Source: Bryoerythrophyllum caledonicum (taxonomy: Eukaryota; Streptophyta; Bryopsida; Pottiales; Pottiaceae). Taken from it: a DNA stretch of 64,000 nucleotides. This document shows, in pieces, positions 1 through 13,498 of the stretch. Location of the stretch: contig OZ020526.1 in the NCBI GenBank assembly GCA_963971425.1, positions 17,389,173-17,453,172 on the forward strand. The letters are read 5' to 3'. The position numbers and the translations under genes are program-made. The notes under the pieces are model-generated. The model searched no databases, was not told the origin of the DNA, and saw nothing but the letters and a program-made list of their open reading frames with translations. Numbering within the stretch: the first letter of the stretch is position 1; each line of letters opens with the position of its first letter.

Positions 1-1043
1 ACTCACGTATATACTATCCACATACTGGAAAATTTTCAAAATCCTACACAACAGTCAAGAAGGATTTCGAGCAGAAAGAAGCACATCTAGACAAATACAA
101 ACCATAGTAGCCGCACTAGAAGATGCATGACTTACAAATCAAGATATATATATCCTTAATATCGACTTCAAAAATGCCATTGTTCTATAGACCACGCTAG
201 ATTATTGGCAATAATGACAGGTCTTGGCTACCCAGAAGATGCAACCGCATTAGTTGGAAACATTTACTCTCAATCATCTACTCATTACATTGGAGAACAC
301 TTTGGATAAACCAAATCCATTCCCATTCAAAGAAGAACTATACAAGGAGACACCGTCAACCCATACCTATTCATCATATTCTTAGATCCATTACTCAGAT
401 GGCTAGAAAGAGGTAATAATGGGTACACATTTGGTACTTCTCATATCACCATATCGCCGCAAACGCTGATGACCTGGCAATTGTAACCAACAAAATAAAA
501 TCACTACAAACCCAAATCGATAAAATCGACAGATACTGTAAATGGACCGGTATGGAAGTAGGAGTCCCAAAGTGTGCCACTACTAGATGCCCAAACAAAT
601 CCAAAATCAATCCAACCACACTCAAAGCTATAATGCAAGCCTCTGACATCAACTTCCGGAACCAACTATTCCCTATACTACACCAAAACGAACCATACGT
701 ATACCTAGGCACAAATCTAGTTCCATCACTCAAATGGAAAATCCAAATTCACAGTACAACATCAAAACTCATTAAACAATGCAAAGAACTAACAACATGC
801 CCAACTAATATGAAACAAAAAATAAGAGTGGTTGACATTGTACTACGACTAGGAATAGCATACAGCTCCTATGTTGTACGATACTCTATGCCGACCATAA
901 AAAAACTAGATAAAAAAATTATAGCTATACAAAAAACCATTTGTGGTATGCCAAAATGTATGTCAAATGCATTAACCCAACTCCCACAGAATTTATTTGG
1001 CCTGGAAGCCTTTTCCCTTAAAAATGTTATCTCAGAAGCATAG
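1..1043 (+). pseudogene. LINE reverse transcriptase fragment
   Basis: The translated pieces align with the fingers-palm region of the intact ORF2: a QEGFRAE-like stretch near the start, an RTIQGD-like motif near 330-350, the region around the YADD box near 455-475, and then the thumb (552-1043). Several stops and frameshifts interrupt it, for example a TGA near 127 and a TAA near 307. It once copied LINE RNA into DNA but cannot now make a full enzyme. Confidence 0.85.
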
Positions 1044-1797
1044 GCGAACAACTACAAAATGCTCTAAATGACAAAGGATGACTCGAGAAAATATACAAAG
1101 GGCTAACTCAATATGTCCTAGCTCAGCACGGTGGAGCCAAAAATATTCCTTGAATTAAAAAAACGGATTGCATAAGATCACCAATAACTCGTACACTCTA
1201 CTTTATAAAACATATAGCCAAAGTTCACCTCAAAAGCACACTTCCAAACTTCCTCCTTGATCCCACACCATCAGAAGTAACATGGCGCCAAAAAACACAA
1301 AAACACAAATACACTCAATCCCGAACACTCCAAAAAACTCTTACAAAAACTCCTTTCGAAAATTATTTTCGAACTAAAACAAATTACTCTCCCAAATGGC
1401 ACACACATCATGAATAATGAGGACTTCAAGACCTACCACTTTACCCCATCCAAACTAATTATGTGCGCTCTAAATATTGCCAAACAACTATTTTGCCCCT
1501 CAACATGTTCAACAACATGCAATACTCCTTGCCTCATACACCCATATTTCCATAGACTCGAAGACCCATTCATCATTACCAACAATAACATCCTCCAGAG
1601 AACTACCCCCCAACAAATCCACCCCTCTAACCCGACACTACCCTATCACCCGGCCCTCAACACACCTCCCCAAAAATCCCATCTTATATCCCTTTAATAG
1701 AATAATACACCATGAACATATACAACACAAAGATATCAACAACATACAAAACACATACACCAGATATCTATGCCAATGGCGAAACAACAACGATACA

Positions 1798-1900
1798 AGA
1801 AGAAGAAGAAGAACGCCGGTCTCCGAAGGAGGCCGGCGTGAATAAAGTGTCTGTTCGTTCCACTACTAAGACCATGCCCACTGGACAAGGAATTAGTATT
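1798..1900 (-). mobile_element. Short insertion of the LINE 3'-terminal hairpin (SINE-like or truncated LINE)
   Basis: A 103-bp segment interrupts LINE copy 1. It is flanked by near-identical 14-bp direct repeats, ACAACAACGATACA (1784-1797) and ACAACAACAATACA (1901-1914), the mark of target-primed insertion. On the minus strand it reads through the CCGGTGGGCATGG-like stem, then the CGCCGG...CCGGCG hairpin, and ends in a TTC repeat tail. It equals only the last ~100 bases of the LINE 3' UTR. It is either an extremely 5'-truncated LINE or a SINE that shares the LINE tail. Confidence 0.8.
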
Positions 1901-2327
1901 ACAACAACAATACATTTAACAAGTGGCTCCCTCAAAGAAGCCTTTTTCCACAACACGACCATAATACCTCCATCCACAACACCGAAAAATTAAAGCAATA
2001 CTATCAAAGGATCCAAAATAAATTCTACTCCGAAATCATTCAAATCCACCACCCCCAAGAACAACTTCAAGACACAAGATCCGTAACCCCACCAATAATT
2101 ATCCCACTTCTAAGCATCTATACCACAGAATGTAACCCCAAAAATGATATCCTCACAATCTCAAACACAATCAAAATAGACAACAACCTCGCACATCTAT
2201 ATGAAGAAAATGGCCGACATCTACATACCAATACCAGACTCCAATGGCTATGGAACCAATACAATATAAAACTACAGACACCCACGAACATTGAACCAAT
2301 AACCCAATCATTCGAAACCAAATTAAT

Positions 2328-3140
2328 TTGGTTATACCAAAGATACAAATACCGAATCCTAAAAAACAATCCCCTCAAAAATGTACAGTACACAATACCC
2401 ACCCCATCCTAGACTCACTTATATCATCCTTCAATATAGAACAGTCATACTTCTCCTCCACTATCACATGTTCCACCAAACTACAAAAATTATATTTCCC
2501 ATTTGAAAGAGATAAAATATTTGGCTCCCTGGGGAAAGCCTTTGACGGCAAATGGATCGGTAATGGTATAGCACACCCCCACAACAAAGAGGAAACACAA
2601 CAAGCACTACATTGGGCACGCCTTGCTGCCAAAAATGACCCAAACTACACATCTACACTCATCATTACCCCAGACAAAAACTGGTACCAAAACTTTAACC
2701 AACAAATAAGTCCATTCCTAGACTCTCATATCAGTGCCTTATTTGAAGCAGATTCAAAACCATATGAAGGACCCACTATTCCACCTGAACTAAAAAAGCC
2801 TCGGATAGAACCATCCACACTACAAATAATATGTGTCCACCACCAAAATCAAACCATTGGCACCCTAGAACAACTAGAAGAACTTACCTCTATAGCAAAA
2901 ACTTTAAACATACACCGGCTATACACAAAGATGGCCCCACCGACACCTATACAAACACCCGTCAACAGAAACAAAAAATGGTCAAAACTAAATTACAACA
3001 GCAATACTCTAGATTACAATTTAACACCCCCACCTCTCCCGGACTACCAAACTACCACCTCACCAAAATTTGACCCCGCATATAGCTATTATACCAATGG
3101 CTCCTTCAAACCGCCAGAACAAATTAGCCCAAGTAATTAA
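2328..3140 (+). pseudogene. LINE ORF2 fragment: linker and start of RNase H
   Basis: A 270-codon open stretch matches the intact ORF2 between the reverse transcriptase and RNase H, for example the FERDKIFGSLGKAFD and ARLAAKNDPN regions. It ends in the first RNase H strand: YYTNGSFK replaces YYTDGSFK, so the first catalytic Asp is now Asn. A stop follows shortly after. It is a decayed remnant of copy 1. Confidence 0.85.
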
Positions 3141-3239
3141 CGCAGAGAAAAAGTCAGTTATGGAATATACAATTCTACGAAAGAAATCAAATTAGCCAAA
3201 AGACTGCATGGACTTCAAAATATCCTCAGAGCAGAACTC

Positions 3240-4550
3240 ATGGCCATTCTCAAAACACTGGAAATTGTCACAACAAAATACAACAATGAACCAGCGCACA
3301 TATTCACAAACTGCATTAACGCACTATACTTATTAAACACCCAAATAACACATCCTACCCTCCACAATAGCCACCCTGACCAAATCATACTCGAATCAAT
3401 GGTCCAAATGATACTAAAACAAAAACAAATCACAACCCTCCACAAAGTTCGAGCCCATGTCGATATTGATGGTAACAAACAAGCGGATAAACTAGCAAAA
3501 GGGGGCCGAGAAAAATCACACAAAAATGCCAAAGATCCACACAAACATGTCCACGCCACCCCATACTACTTCCAAAAAGAAGATTGGCCCTCCAAAGAAG
3601 ACATCCCCAATAAAGGCCCGGTTAGATTCTTGGACAAATACCTCAAAAAAAAATACCTATTTAACAACCTTGACACAATCTCAGATAACTTCCCTAACAT
3701 AAAAAAGTGGACTAGTAACAACAACATAGACAATGAACTCTCTACAAATTTCTGGAAAAAAACCATTGTCACCGACTCACAAATAACATGCCTTATCAAA
3801 TTTCGTACCGGACAATACATCGGAAACGCGAGGAAACAACTCTTCTTTGGAATAGAAAGATTCCTATCCATAACATGCCCAATATGCACTTCCACGGATC
3901 CCGACACATGCCTACATGTTTTACTTAAATGTCATAACCACCACATACACTCCCTAATTGTCAAAAGACATAACAAAGCCGTTTGGAAAATATGTAAATT
4001 AATCACCTTCCATAACAAAGCGAGATGTTATATCCTCATGAATGTCGGCACCTTTAATAACAACCCACAAGAAAATATGGTTCCACCATGGCTACTCCCA
4101 TGTACATATGAAACTCAACGATGCCACTGTAATGCTAGACTCAAACCGGACATACTTTGCGTTAGAGGGCTACCATACAATGACCCCCCACCCGACCACA
4201 TAAACCAAGAATACACCATTCAATTCATCGAATTTACATATTGTAATCACAGATTCTCCCCAGAAACAATCGAAAACAAAATCAATAAATACCAACCCCT
4301 TATTGATGACATCACTGCCCTCGGATGGAAAGTGGACCCCCTTATTGTAATCACAGCTGGCGCTCGCGTCACCATCTTTATCCCATCTATAAAAACCCTA
4401 GAAGATACCTTCAAAATTCCTATTGATACAATTACAAACACTTTCAAGAATATTAACATCATTGTCATACAACATGCTATGTCCATCCTTCTACATAAAC
4501 GCAAAGTTGAAAACAACCAAGCTCTTCCCAATATATACGACCCCCCATAA
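3240..4550 (+). pseudogene. LINE ORF2 C-terminal fragment: RNase H end, CCHC knuckle, restriction-like endonuclease
   Basis: This 436-codon open stretch is the best-preserved part of copy 1. It keeps the RNase H C-terminal half (KVRAHVDIDGNKQADKLA), the zinc knuckle CPIC...H...C, and the PD-(D/E)XK-type nuclease core (LKPDILCVRG, then IQFIEFTYC). The order matches the intact LINE. It would be expressed only as a fragment, because the upstream frame is broken. Confidence 0.85.
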
Positions 4551-4835
4551 AATTACCCCTGTACTTTATTTTTAACCCCCGACAAGCGAAACACACCCTA
4601 TTCTCCATTTTCTCCCTTCTCTCTTTCCTCCCCCTCCCTCCTCCCTTGTTACTCTTTTGATTGGTGGGTTTTGTGGTTTTTTGGCTATTTGTCACATAGT
4701 GTCTACCCTTGAAAGGGGGAAGTAGTTCCAGCTTACTTATTCCCTGTCCGGTGGGCATGGTCCTAGTAGTAGAACAAACAAGCATTTTATTCACGCCGGC
4801 CTCCTTCAAAGACCGGCATTCGTCTTCTTCTATGG

Positions 4836-7640
4836 AACTACTCCTCCCTCTTAAGGGTAGACAGCATGTTATCGATGACCAATAATCAGTAGCCGTTAAC
4901 CCGAAACCGAGGACCAACCAGAGCTACAGGGCTCAATTCCAAGAGTTGATTTGGAAAGATTAAATGTGTGTTTTTGAGAGGTTTTTGGAGGTATCATTTA
5001 ATTCCAGGAGAGGTTGGTTATTTCTAAGTTTTTGTTTGTGTAGAAGTATGGACATTGCATGTTGAATAGCGATGGTGTTGATTTTTGTGAATGTCTTTTT
5101 GATTGGATTAATGAGGATATTGAAAGTTTTTTTGAGACTTTTCATAGAGGGGATAAAAGTAGTAGCTCTAGCTCCAGCAGCAATGACAATAAGGAGGTCA
5201 ACTTTCCATCCAAGAGTGGTAATGTCATTAATAAGTGGTAATTTTGTTTTTGATTGCTTCTAGAGAAAACTTGTCATTACAAAATTTAAATTCGATATAT
5301 TGGATAGTAAAATTTGTATTTATGTAGCCTGGTGGGGGGTCTTTGTATGATAGTCCTTTGACTCATAGTATGTTTGGTTTAAATTTGGCATAACAATGAC
5401 AACATTGGGTTACACATGTGCATGGAAGTAGCCATGAAGGGGCGGTGGTTCTTGTGGGTTGTTGAAGGTTCTCGCGTTCATAAGTATAACGCACTTGAAT
5501 TTGTTTAAGGGAACAATTCATTTATAGGATTTTCCATATCGCTTTGTTGTGTCTTTTCACAATTAGTGACTGTATGTGATGGTTTTGGCATTTGAGGAGT
5601 ACGTATAGCCATGTGTCCGAGTTAGTGAAGATACATATTGGGCATGTTATGGATGAAAATCGTTCCATTCCAAAGAAGAGTTGTATGCGGGCATTTCCTA
5701 TATATCGTCCAATACAAAATTTGATAAGGCGTGTTTTTATGAATATGTAATTGTGGGATTTTTCCAAGCATTTGTAGAGAGTTTGTTATCAATGTTGTTG
5801 TTACTAGTCCATTTGTCTATGTTAGAAAAACTTTTCAAGATTATATTGAGGTTGTTAATTAGATTTTTCTTTTTGAGATATTTGTCTAGAAATCTGATGG
5901 GGCCTTTATCTAGGATGTCTTCCATAGAAGACCAGTTATTTGTTTCAAAGTAGTTCTACCCCCGAAAGGGGGAAGTAGTTCCAACTCACTAATTCCTTGT
6001 CCGGTGGACTTGGTCTTAGTAGTGGAACGAACAGACACTTAATTCACGCCGGCCTCCTTCGGAGACCGGCGTTTTTTTTTTTTTTTTTTTTTTTTTCTTC
6101 TTCAAAGTAGTATGGGGTAGCATGGACATGTTCATGCGGGTGCATGTCAGCTCTATGGAATTTACCTAGTCTTTCCTTAGTTAGTTTATCTGCTTGTTAG
6201 TTTCCTTCTATATAAACATGAGCTCTAACTTTAAGAAGGGTTGTAATTTGTGTGCGATTTTGTAGCAGTTGAGCCATAGTTGCTAGTGTGGCTTGGTCAT
6301 GGTGGCCATTGTGTAGGGTAGGGTGTGTTATTTGTGCGTTTAGTAGATAAAAGATGTTAATACAATCTGTAAAGATGTATGTAGGTTCATTAGTGTATTG
6401 TATAGTGATAATTTGGAGCGTTTTATGGAGGGCCATCATTTCTACTTTGAGGATATTTTGAAGGCCATGTAGTCTATTGAATATTTTTATTTCTTTGATG
6501 GAGTTATATATACCATAGTCGGCTTTTTTCTATGCGAATGCCTCGAGTTGACTTCTATTGGTTTATTGAAGAAGCCATATGTGTAGTAACTATATGTGGA
6601 GGCAAATTTTAAGAAGATATGGTCACAAAATGTGGGGAGGGGGTGGTGTAGTGAGGTGGATTTGTGTTGTGTTTGCATATTTAAGATTGGACGATTTTTT
6701 GCTGCGATTTACCGGGGTTTGAAAAGGTGTAAGTGGGGCCATTTTTGTGTATAACTTGCGTATGTTGAGGTTATTTGAGATGGAGGTAAGTGTAGCAAGT
6801 TGTTCCATGGTACCAATATTATTGCTTTAATAATATATGCACAGTATTTGTATGGTAGATAGCTCGAGCCTAGGGATATTTTTAAATTTCGGTGGTAAAG
6901 TCGGTTCTTTGAATGGTACCAAATCTGCCTCAAATAGAGCAATAATGTGAGAGTCTCGAAATGGGCCTAAGTGTGGGTTACAGTTTTGGTATTGGTTATT
7001 GTCTAGTGTGATAATAAGAGTGGAAGTAGAGTTTGAATCATTTATGGCCGCAAGTCTTGCCTAATGTATTGCTTGTTGTGTTTCTTCTGTATTGTAGAGG
7101 TGTGCAATACCATTTCCAATCCACTTGTGATCAAAGGCATTTCCTAGTGAGCCAAAAATTTGTCTTTTTTGAAAGGTGAATATAACTTAGTGAGTTGGAT
7201 GGAGCATGTGACGGAGGATGAAAGGTATGAGTGCTGGATGTTGAAGGATGAGATCAGTGAGTCTAGAACTGGTGTGGGTAATGTAAATTGTGCGAGTTCA
7301 AAGGGGTCATTTTTTGAGATGCATTATTTATATCTTTAGTATAGCCAAATTGTTTCAATTTCAAATGGTTTGGTTATTGGCTCTATGTTTGTGGAAGTTT
7401 GTAATTTGTTATGGTATTGGTTCCATAGCCATTGAAGTCTAGTGACAAAATAGTGATTAGATGCCTCCCGTCGTCTTTGTGTATATGTGCGTGGACTTCA
7501 TTAATTTTAATAGTATTGCTTGATGTAAGAATGTCTTTTTTGTAGTTGCATTCTATTGTGTGTATTTTGAGGAGGGGAATACTTATGGGTGGGATAACGG
7601 ATCTTCAGGAATGAACATTTCTATGTATAGCCAAATGGAT
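4836..7640 (-). mobile_element. Dualen-like LINE, decayed copy 2
   Basis: Read on the minus strand, this is the ORF2 3' half of the same LINE family. The nuclease end lies at about 4960-5260, the knuckle region at about 5522-5767, RNase H at about 6197-6440 and the inter-domain linker to about 7600. Its 3' UTR lies at about 4836-4940 but lacks the terminal hairpin. Frameshifts and stops are frequent, and the longest open pieces are about 60-80 codons. A 147-bp insertion splits it at 5954-6100. The 5' boundary near 7640 is where similarity fades; no target duplication was found. Confidence 0.85.
5954..6100 (+). mobile_element. Second short LINE-3'-end insertion with a 25-T tract
   Basis: This 147-bp segment interrupts LINE copy 2. 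Direct repeats TTTCAAAGTAG (5943-5953) and TTCAAAGTAG (6101-6110) flank it. On the plus strand it holds the 3'-UTR hairpins: CCCCC-GAAA-GGGGG, then the stem around GTCCGGTGGAC, then the GC-rich CGCCGGCCTCC-TTCG-GGAGACCGGCG hairpin. It ends with 25 consecutive T (6072-6096) and CTTC. It is opposite in orientation to its host copy, so it arrived independently. Confidence 0.8.
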
Positions 7641-9576
7641 GACATATGAGGACTAACGTTAGGATAATTTCTTGGATACTTGAATCACTATAGTTTTTCT
7701 AAAACTCCTTCTTGAAGAGAAAAAAATGAAAAAGGCAAGGTGAGATTTCAATTAGCAAAAAGAAAGAGAGCATAAGGAATTTCATGCTCTACTTTTCTAC
7801 GCTAATAAAATACATGGCAATCAAAGCTATTGGACCATGCCCAATGCACGCTAAAGCTATCCTACAATATCCTAAGTTCTCAAATAGTTTACTAATAGTT
7901 TCCCATACCTTTCCCAAACCAAGTCACAACTACCATGTGGTCTCAATTCTCCTTATAATAAAAGTGGTAGCCTTCACCTTGGCAAAACCACGTGCACAAT
8001 TTTAGCACACCTCCCACAACCACGTGGAGGGACCATGGGGACTTAACTAGGGTATATTCGACAGATTTTTGAAGGAGGAGTGGAACTGAACTGGGGTTAG
8101 GGAGTACTAAGAGTATTGTGGGGGAGCTTTAGCTTGCATTGGATAGGGGCCAAAAGCATTCATTGCCGTGCAATTTATTGGTGCAAAATAATGTAGCATA
8201 AAATTCTTTATGCTCCCTTTTTTGTTGTGTTCAAATCTCATTTTGCCTTTTTTTAAATCTCTTCAGTAAAGCCTTTTATAAATATACTTACGTTCTTGTT
8301 TTTTTAGTATTTGAATTGTTCTTGTCTTTTACATTTCTTTCCTCGTCAAGAAGGACCTTCAAGAAAAGTCTACTAATTCTAAATCGTGATGGACTACGCT
8401 CACTCCTCTAGTGCCATATATCTATCGTAACTTAGGATGAACCCTTGTTTCATTTCATTGGCCCCATCCAAGTAGGACTCAAATTATTCTACGCCCGTAT
8501 AGGAATCATCCTCTTCAAGATTCTTGAATGGAAAGTGATTGTAGCAACAATTTTGGATTGTTATGTGTTGTAAGGAAAATCTTAATCTTTCTATTGATAT
8601 GTAATTTGGCTCTCTTTTGAAGTCTTAAATAACTTTCTTTTAATTGCATGAGACAAAGATAGAATTAGAATACTAAACTTTCTTACTAGCAAGTAAATTC
8701 TTCTATTTTATATTACCACTAATCAATTTTTATGGAATTTTTTTGGATATCTATTGGTATGCATTGGTTCTTTCATAAAAATGTCAATACCTGATCTAAA
8801 GTTCAATGAGCTATGGCAAATGGATATCTATGTCTTCATTTATACTCGGGGATCAACAATTTAATCTCTTGATTCATATGTATACCAATATTTTTGAGAT
8901 AACGATGTAGTAGCATGTACCATGGTAGTAGAGTAAGTTTTTGTGAAATCAATTCTTAAAATAAAATGAGCACAAAATAAATATAATAAATTTATGCTGC
9001 TGAAATCACAAAATATCAATAACAATATGTTATTTTTTATAAATATCCTTTGAAGTTTTTTTTTGGGTTAAAATGAAAAGCAACTGATTCAATCTTTTAA
9101 AACAACCTTTGTTTCTTTTTAAGTAAAACAAATATTGATTTAATGGATGGCAAACATGCTAGGCAGATACAATAGTGATATATTATGATGGTGGTAGGGT
9201 TCATAAATTTGTCATATGATATAATATTTAAAAGATATTATCTTAAATTTCCATTTTTTAATATAATAATGTGCTACAAAGGTAGCTTTGTGGAAACACA
9301 ATACTTTCACACTAGGCCTTTAAAAAAAGTAAAACATGGATATATTCCAATAAGTCAACTATGAACACGTCCAAATGTTTTGCTAGATTGAGTTATAATT
9401 GTATACAAATCAATTAAAAAAAATGCTTCAAAACATAATACAAATCAAAGGTTGTCACATCTTATTTATTTCAACACTATGTCTCTTAATATATATGTAC
9501 TAGTGTAAATTTCTATCGTATCTGGCAAGGAAGTGCAAGCTTGACGCAAGACTATGTCTCGGGTTTGGCTTTACGC
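7641..9576. other. AT-rich intergenic DNA with no recognised gene
   Basis: No open frame here has coding character, and no RNA gene or clear inverted repeat was recognised. It is probably decayed repeat and spacer. Confidence 0.5.
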
Positions 9577-9581
9577 GTGCG

Positions 9582-9659
<78 letters not shown>

Positions 9660-9745
9660 AATTTTTATTTTTTTTAAATTTTTAAATTTTTTTTTATTTT
9701 TTTATTTTAATTTGTTTTTTTTTTTTTTGTTTTTTTTTATTTCGT
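9577..9745. repeat. Microsatellite (AC)n(AT)n followed by a T-rich tract
   Basis: An alternating GC stretch leads into about 26 AC dinucleotides (about 9587-9639), about 10 AT dinucleotides, and then roughly 85 bases that are almost all T and A. Confidence 0.95.
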
Positions 9746-9919
9746 CAATGACAAATATTGAAGAAATTATATTATTCCGTAAGAAAAAGTATTGTAAATA
9801 CTCTTTGGATTTTTGATACTACAATATAATTAAACATATATTTTCTATACTTTGAAAAAAAAACATGGTATATTCCAATATTGTTGCATAAGAAATCTTC
9901 AAAGATCATGCATCCAAAC

Positions 9920-10810
9920 ATACACAATAAAGAAGATGATCTATATTCTCTAAAGGAGGCTAACATGAATAAAGTGTGCATTCATTCCACCACTAAATCA
10001 ATGTCCATCAATCAAAGGTTTAGTAGTATGTAACTATTTCTTCCTCTTGAGATTAGACAATGGATAGCTCAAAGAGCATTATTAGTATTGGAAAGAGATG
10101 GGCGGATGGAGTATTATGAGATATTTTGGAAGGAGGGGTCTCCATAATATTATTGTATTCTATATTTAGATTTTTGTATTTTATATATTTTAAAGGTGGA
10201 TCATGTGGTTTTGGATAGAGGTTGGTTATTTTCCAACCTATGATAATGAAGGATTGACATGGCATGTTGGATTACTACAGTGCTAATGTTTTTGTACGTG
10301 TTTATAATGGAGGCAATTAGAAGTTTAGATGTGTCTCATGTTGTTTTTATGGAAGGAATATGAGTTGTGGCTCTAACTTTGGTCGTGATCACAATTAGAG
10401 AGTTGACATTACATCTTCGTGCACTAATTTCATTCAAAAGGGGAATGCATTTATTTATTTTGTGTCAAATTGTATTGGGCAAGAATCTATCATTCTGTAA
10501 ATTATATGGTAAAGTGGATCAAAATCTTATGGCGGGGACTTATATATGACAAATCTTGAAATCATAAAATATCTTGTTATAATTTGGCATTGCAGTGGCA
10601 TCTTTGTAAGCAACATGTACAAGAGAGTAGCCAAGGTGGTACCGTATCTTCTAATGGGTTGATATTAAATGTGTATCCGTTCATAAGAATAAAGCATTGG
10701 GATTTTCTAGACGATGTAAGTAACATTCAAAATTTCCACACCGCAATATTGTGTCTTTAGACAATTATTGAGTGTACGAGTTATTGTTGGAATTTAAGTA
10801 ATAAGTGGAC
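9920..10810 (-). mobile_element. Dualen-like LINE, heavily decayed 3' fragment
   Basis: The stretch 9935-10060 resembles the inverted LINE 3'-terminal block (AATAAAGTGTGCATTCATTCC, then a degenerate stem). The stretch 10260-10800 follows the inverted coding sequence of the C-terminal nuclease and upstream region seen at about 31050-31560. No frame survives. It is far more diverged than the other copies, hence older. Confidence 0.65.
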
Positions 10811-11195
10811 TAAAATAGCCCTATTTGTTTTACCATCATCTACCAAGTCCATCCCTCGCACTTATCACAAGCATAGATAGCTCTTTTGACAAGAATAAAT
10901 GGGATGTTCTAAAGGGAGTTACACTACGGACCAAGAACTTGTCCCATGCACCTCTAAAACCTATGATTGGCTCCATCAACTCGTCCCGGGATGACTTGGA
11001 TTTACACTATGAGGAAAAAAAAAAAGTGACCAAAGGATTCGAGGTCTTGAAAAGGCCTAGAGATAAGCCTAGTGGATAATGTTGAAGGGTCCCGTGGATT
11101 TTGCGGCGAGAGAGGCCAAAATGGTTATCTCATTGCTGAACGAGGAGACCATGCCTGAAATGCCGTTTTGTTATTATTATTATTATTATTATTTA

Positions 11196-11230
<35 letters not shown>

Positions 11231-12644
11231 AATTTTTTTGAGGGGGCCCAACGTTATTGTAGATGCAATGATGGCCGCCCTTTTGTCTTTTTGGCTTGTT
11301 TTTTCTTCTTTGTTTTTTTAGGCAAAACTGCCCCTTTTAGGCATTCATTAAAAAATCAGCACGCCCACTTTTTAGTACATGGTCATTCCTCCTGGTCCAA
11401 GTTCGGTTTACACATAGTGAGAGGCCCAAGCCTTTAAAAATTACATTTTTAAGAAGTGTGACCATGGAATTAATCCATTTTCCTTGGTTATGGCTCTTGG
11501 TCTGTAGTGTAAACCGCCCCTAAGCCTTGAGAATTTTTACAAGCCTACCAGAAGCAAAGGAGTCGACCCTTCATGTCTTTTGATCCTTTAAGGCCTACCG
11601 TCCATTTTGGGTTGTTTCGGCACGATAATCTCAATAGCAAACGCTACATGCCACCTCCATGAGAAAAATTTACTATGACACAAAGCTGGAGAGATGAGAG
11701 CATTTGTTGGCCATTGCCACAAAAATTAGTCGAAGCATTGGTGAGCTACAGTGATTTTACGCGAAGTAGGGTTGCAATGAAATGTACCACTCATGTAGAT
11801 GTTGATCTTTAGAATCTATTATACTTTTAGATTCTCGCTAGCTAGGAAAGCTCATCGGCCTTAATCCTTTAAGGCCGATGAGCTTTTTTGGCTTGTGAGG
11901 ATCTACGAGTATTCAAAATGGCATCATGATCTAAACGGAAAAATGAGTATTCAAAATGATCTGGATCATGCAAAATGGCATCTACGCAATGGTTACATTT
12001 CAGAACAAAAATCTATAATCGTGTTTCACAAAAATCACTATAGCTTGTCGATGCTTGCACTGATTGCGGTGGTGATGGTCTCAAAAGATGCCCATCTTCC
12101 TCCACCTCTAAGTCATAGTCAGTTTTTTCCTTTGAGGTGGCTTGTAGCGCTTTCTACGAAGATTTTTGTCCAGAATCGACCCATATATGATCAATTGATC
12201 TTAGAGGGTTAAAGGGTTAATTCCAAAAACTCGTATGGGCTCTAATTAATACCATTGGAAATGTAGCCCTCATGAATGTCCTATCAAAATGGAAAAATAA
12301 GTTTGTCGAAAGCTTCAAAGAATACCCATGTTAACCCCTACCCTATTCCCGTCTCGAGCCTTGAGACGCCGATCGACACGTGGATCCCCAGAAAGGGACC
12401 TTGATAGGAAGGGAACGCCGAATCGAGACCTGGATAGGAAGGGAATGTCGAATCGGGACCTGGATGTACGAAGGGGACCTGGGATGCCCTAAAGGGCGCC
12501 CAAGCCCTAGAATTCGTTCTTTTGGCGGGCGTAGCCTTCATCACCCCTCGCGCGCAACCCGACTCTCCTTCTCGCCCTCACTCGCGCTTCCTCCTCCACC
12601 CTCCGTCTACGCCTTCGGCGCCGTCTCCGGCACCCGCTCACCAT
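10811..12644. other. Intergenic region upstream of RPS23
   Basis: No convincing gene was seen. It holds a short TTA repeat with a T tract (about 11170-11226) and a perfect hairpin at 11847-11886. Close to RPS23 is a GC-richer, pyrimidine-rich stretch (12540-12644) that probably includes the RPS23 promoter and 5' leader. The exact transcription start cannot be placed. Confidence 0.5.
11847..11886. repeat. Perfect 18-bp inverted repeat with 4-base loop
   Basis: AAAGCTCATCGGCCTTAA (11847-11864), loop TCCT, then the exact reverse complement (11869-11886), followed by three further T. It could be a cruciform, a tiny transposon scar or a transcribed hairpin. Neighbouring sequence does not decide. 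Confidence 0.85.

Positions 12645-13498
<854 letters not shown>

Larger units (their letters stand above)
1..4835 (+). mobile_element. Dualen-like LINE, decayed copy 1 (5' end outside window)
   Basis: This copy is collinear with the complete LINE at 30749-44920 but lies on the plus strand. It enters the window inside the reverse transcriptase and runs through RNase H and the C-terminal nuclease to the 3' UTR. The shared 3'-terminal hairpin block (about 4695-4825) and a short TTC-rich tail end it near 4835. Frameshifts and stops break the reading frame many times, so it is inactive. A 103-bp insert splits it at 1798-1900. Its 3' end meets the 3' UTR of a minus-strand copy. Confidence 0.9.
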
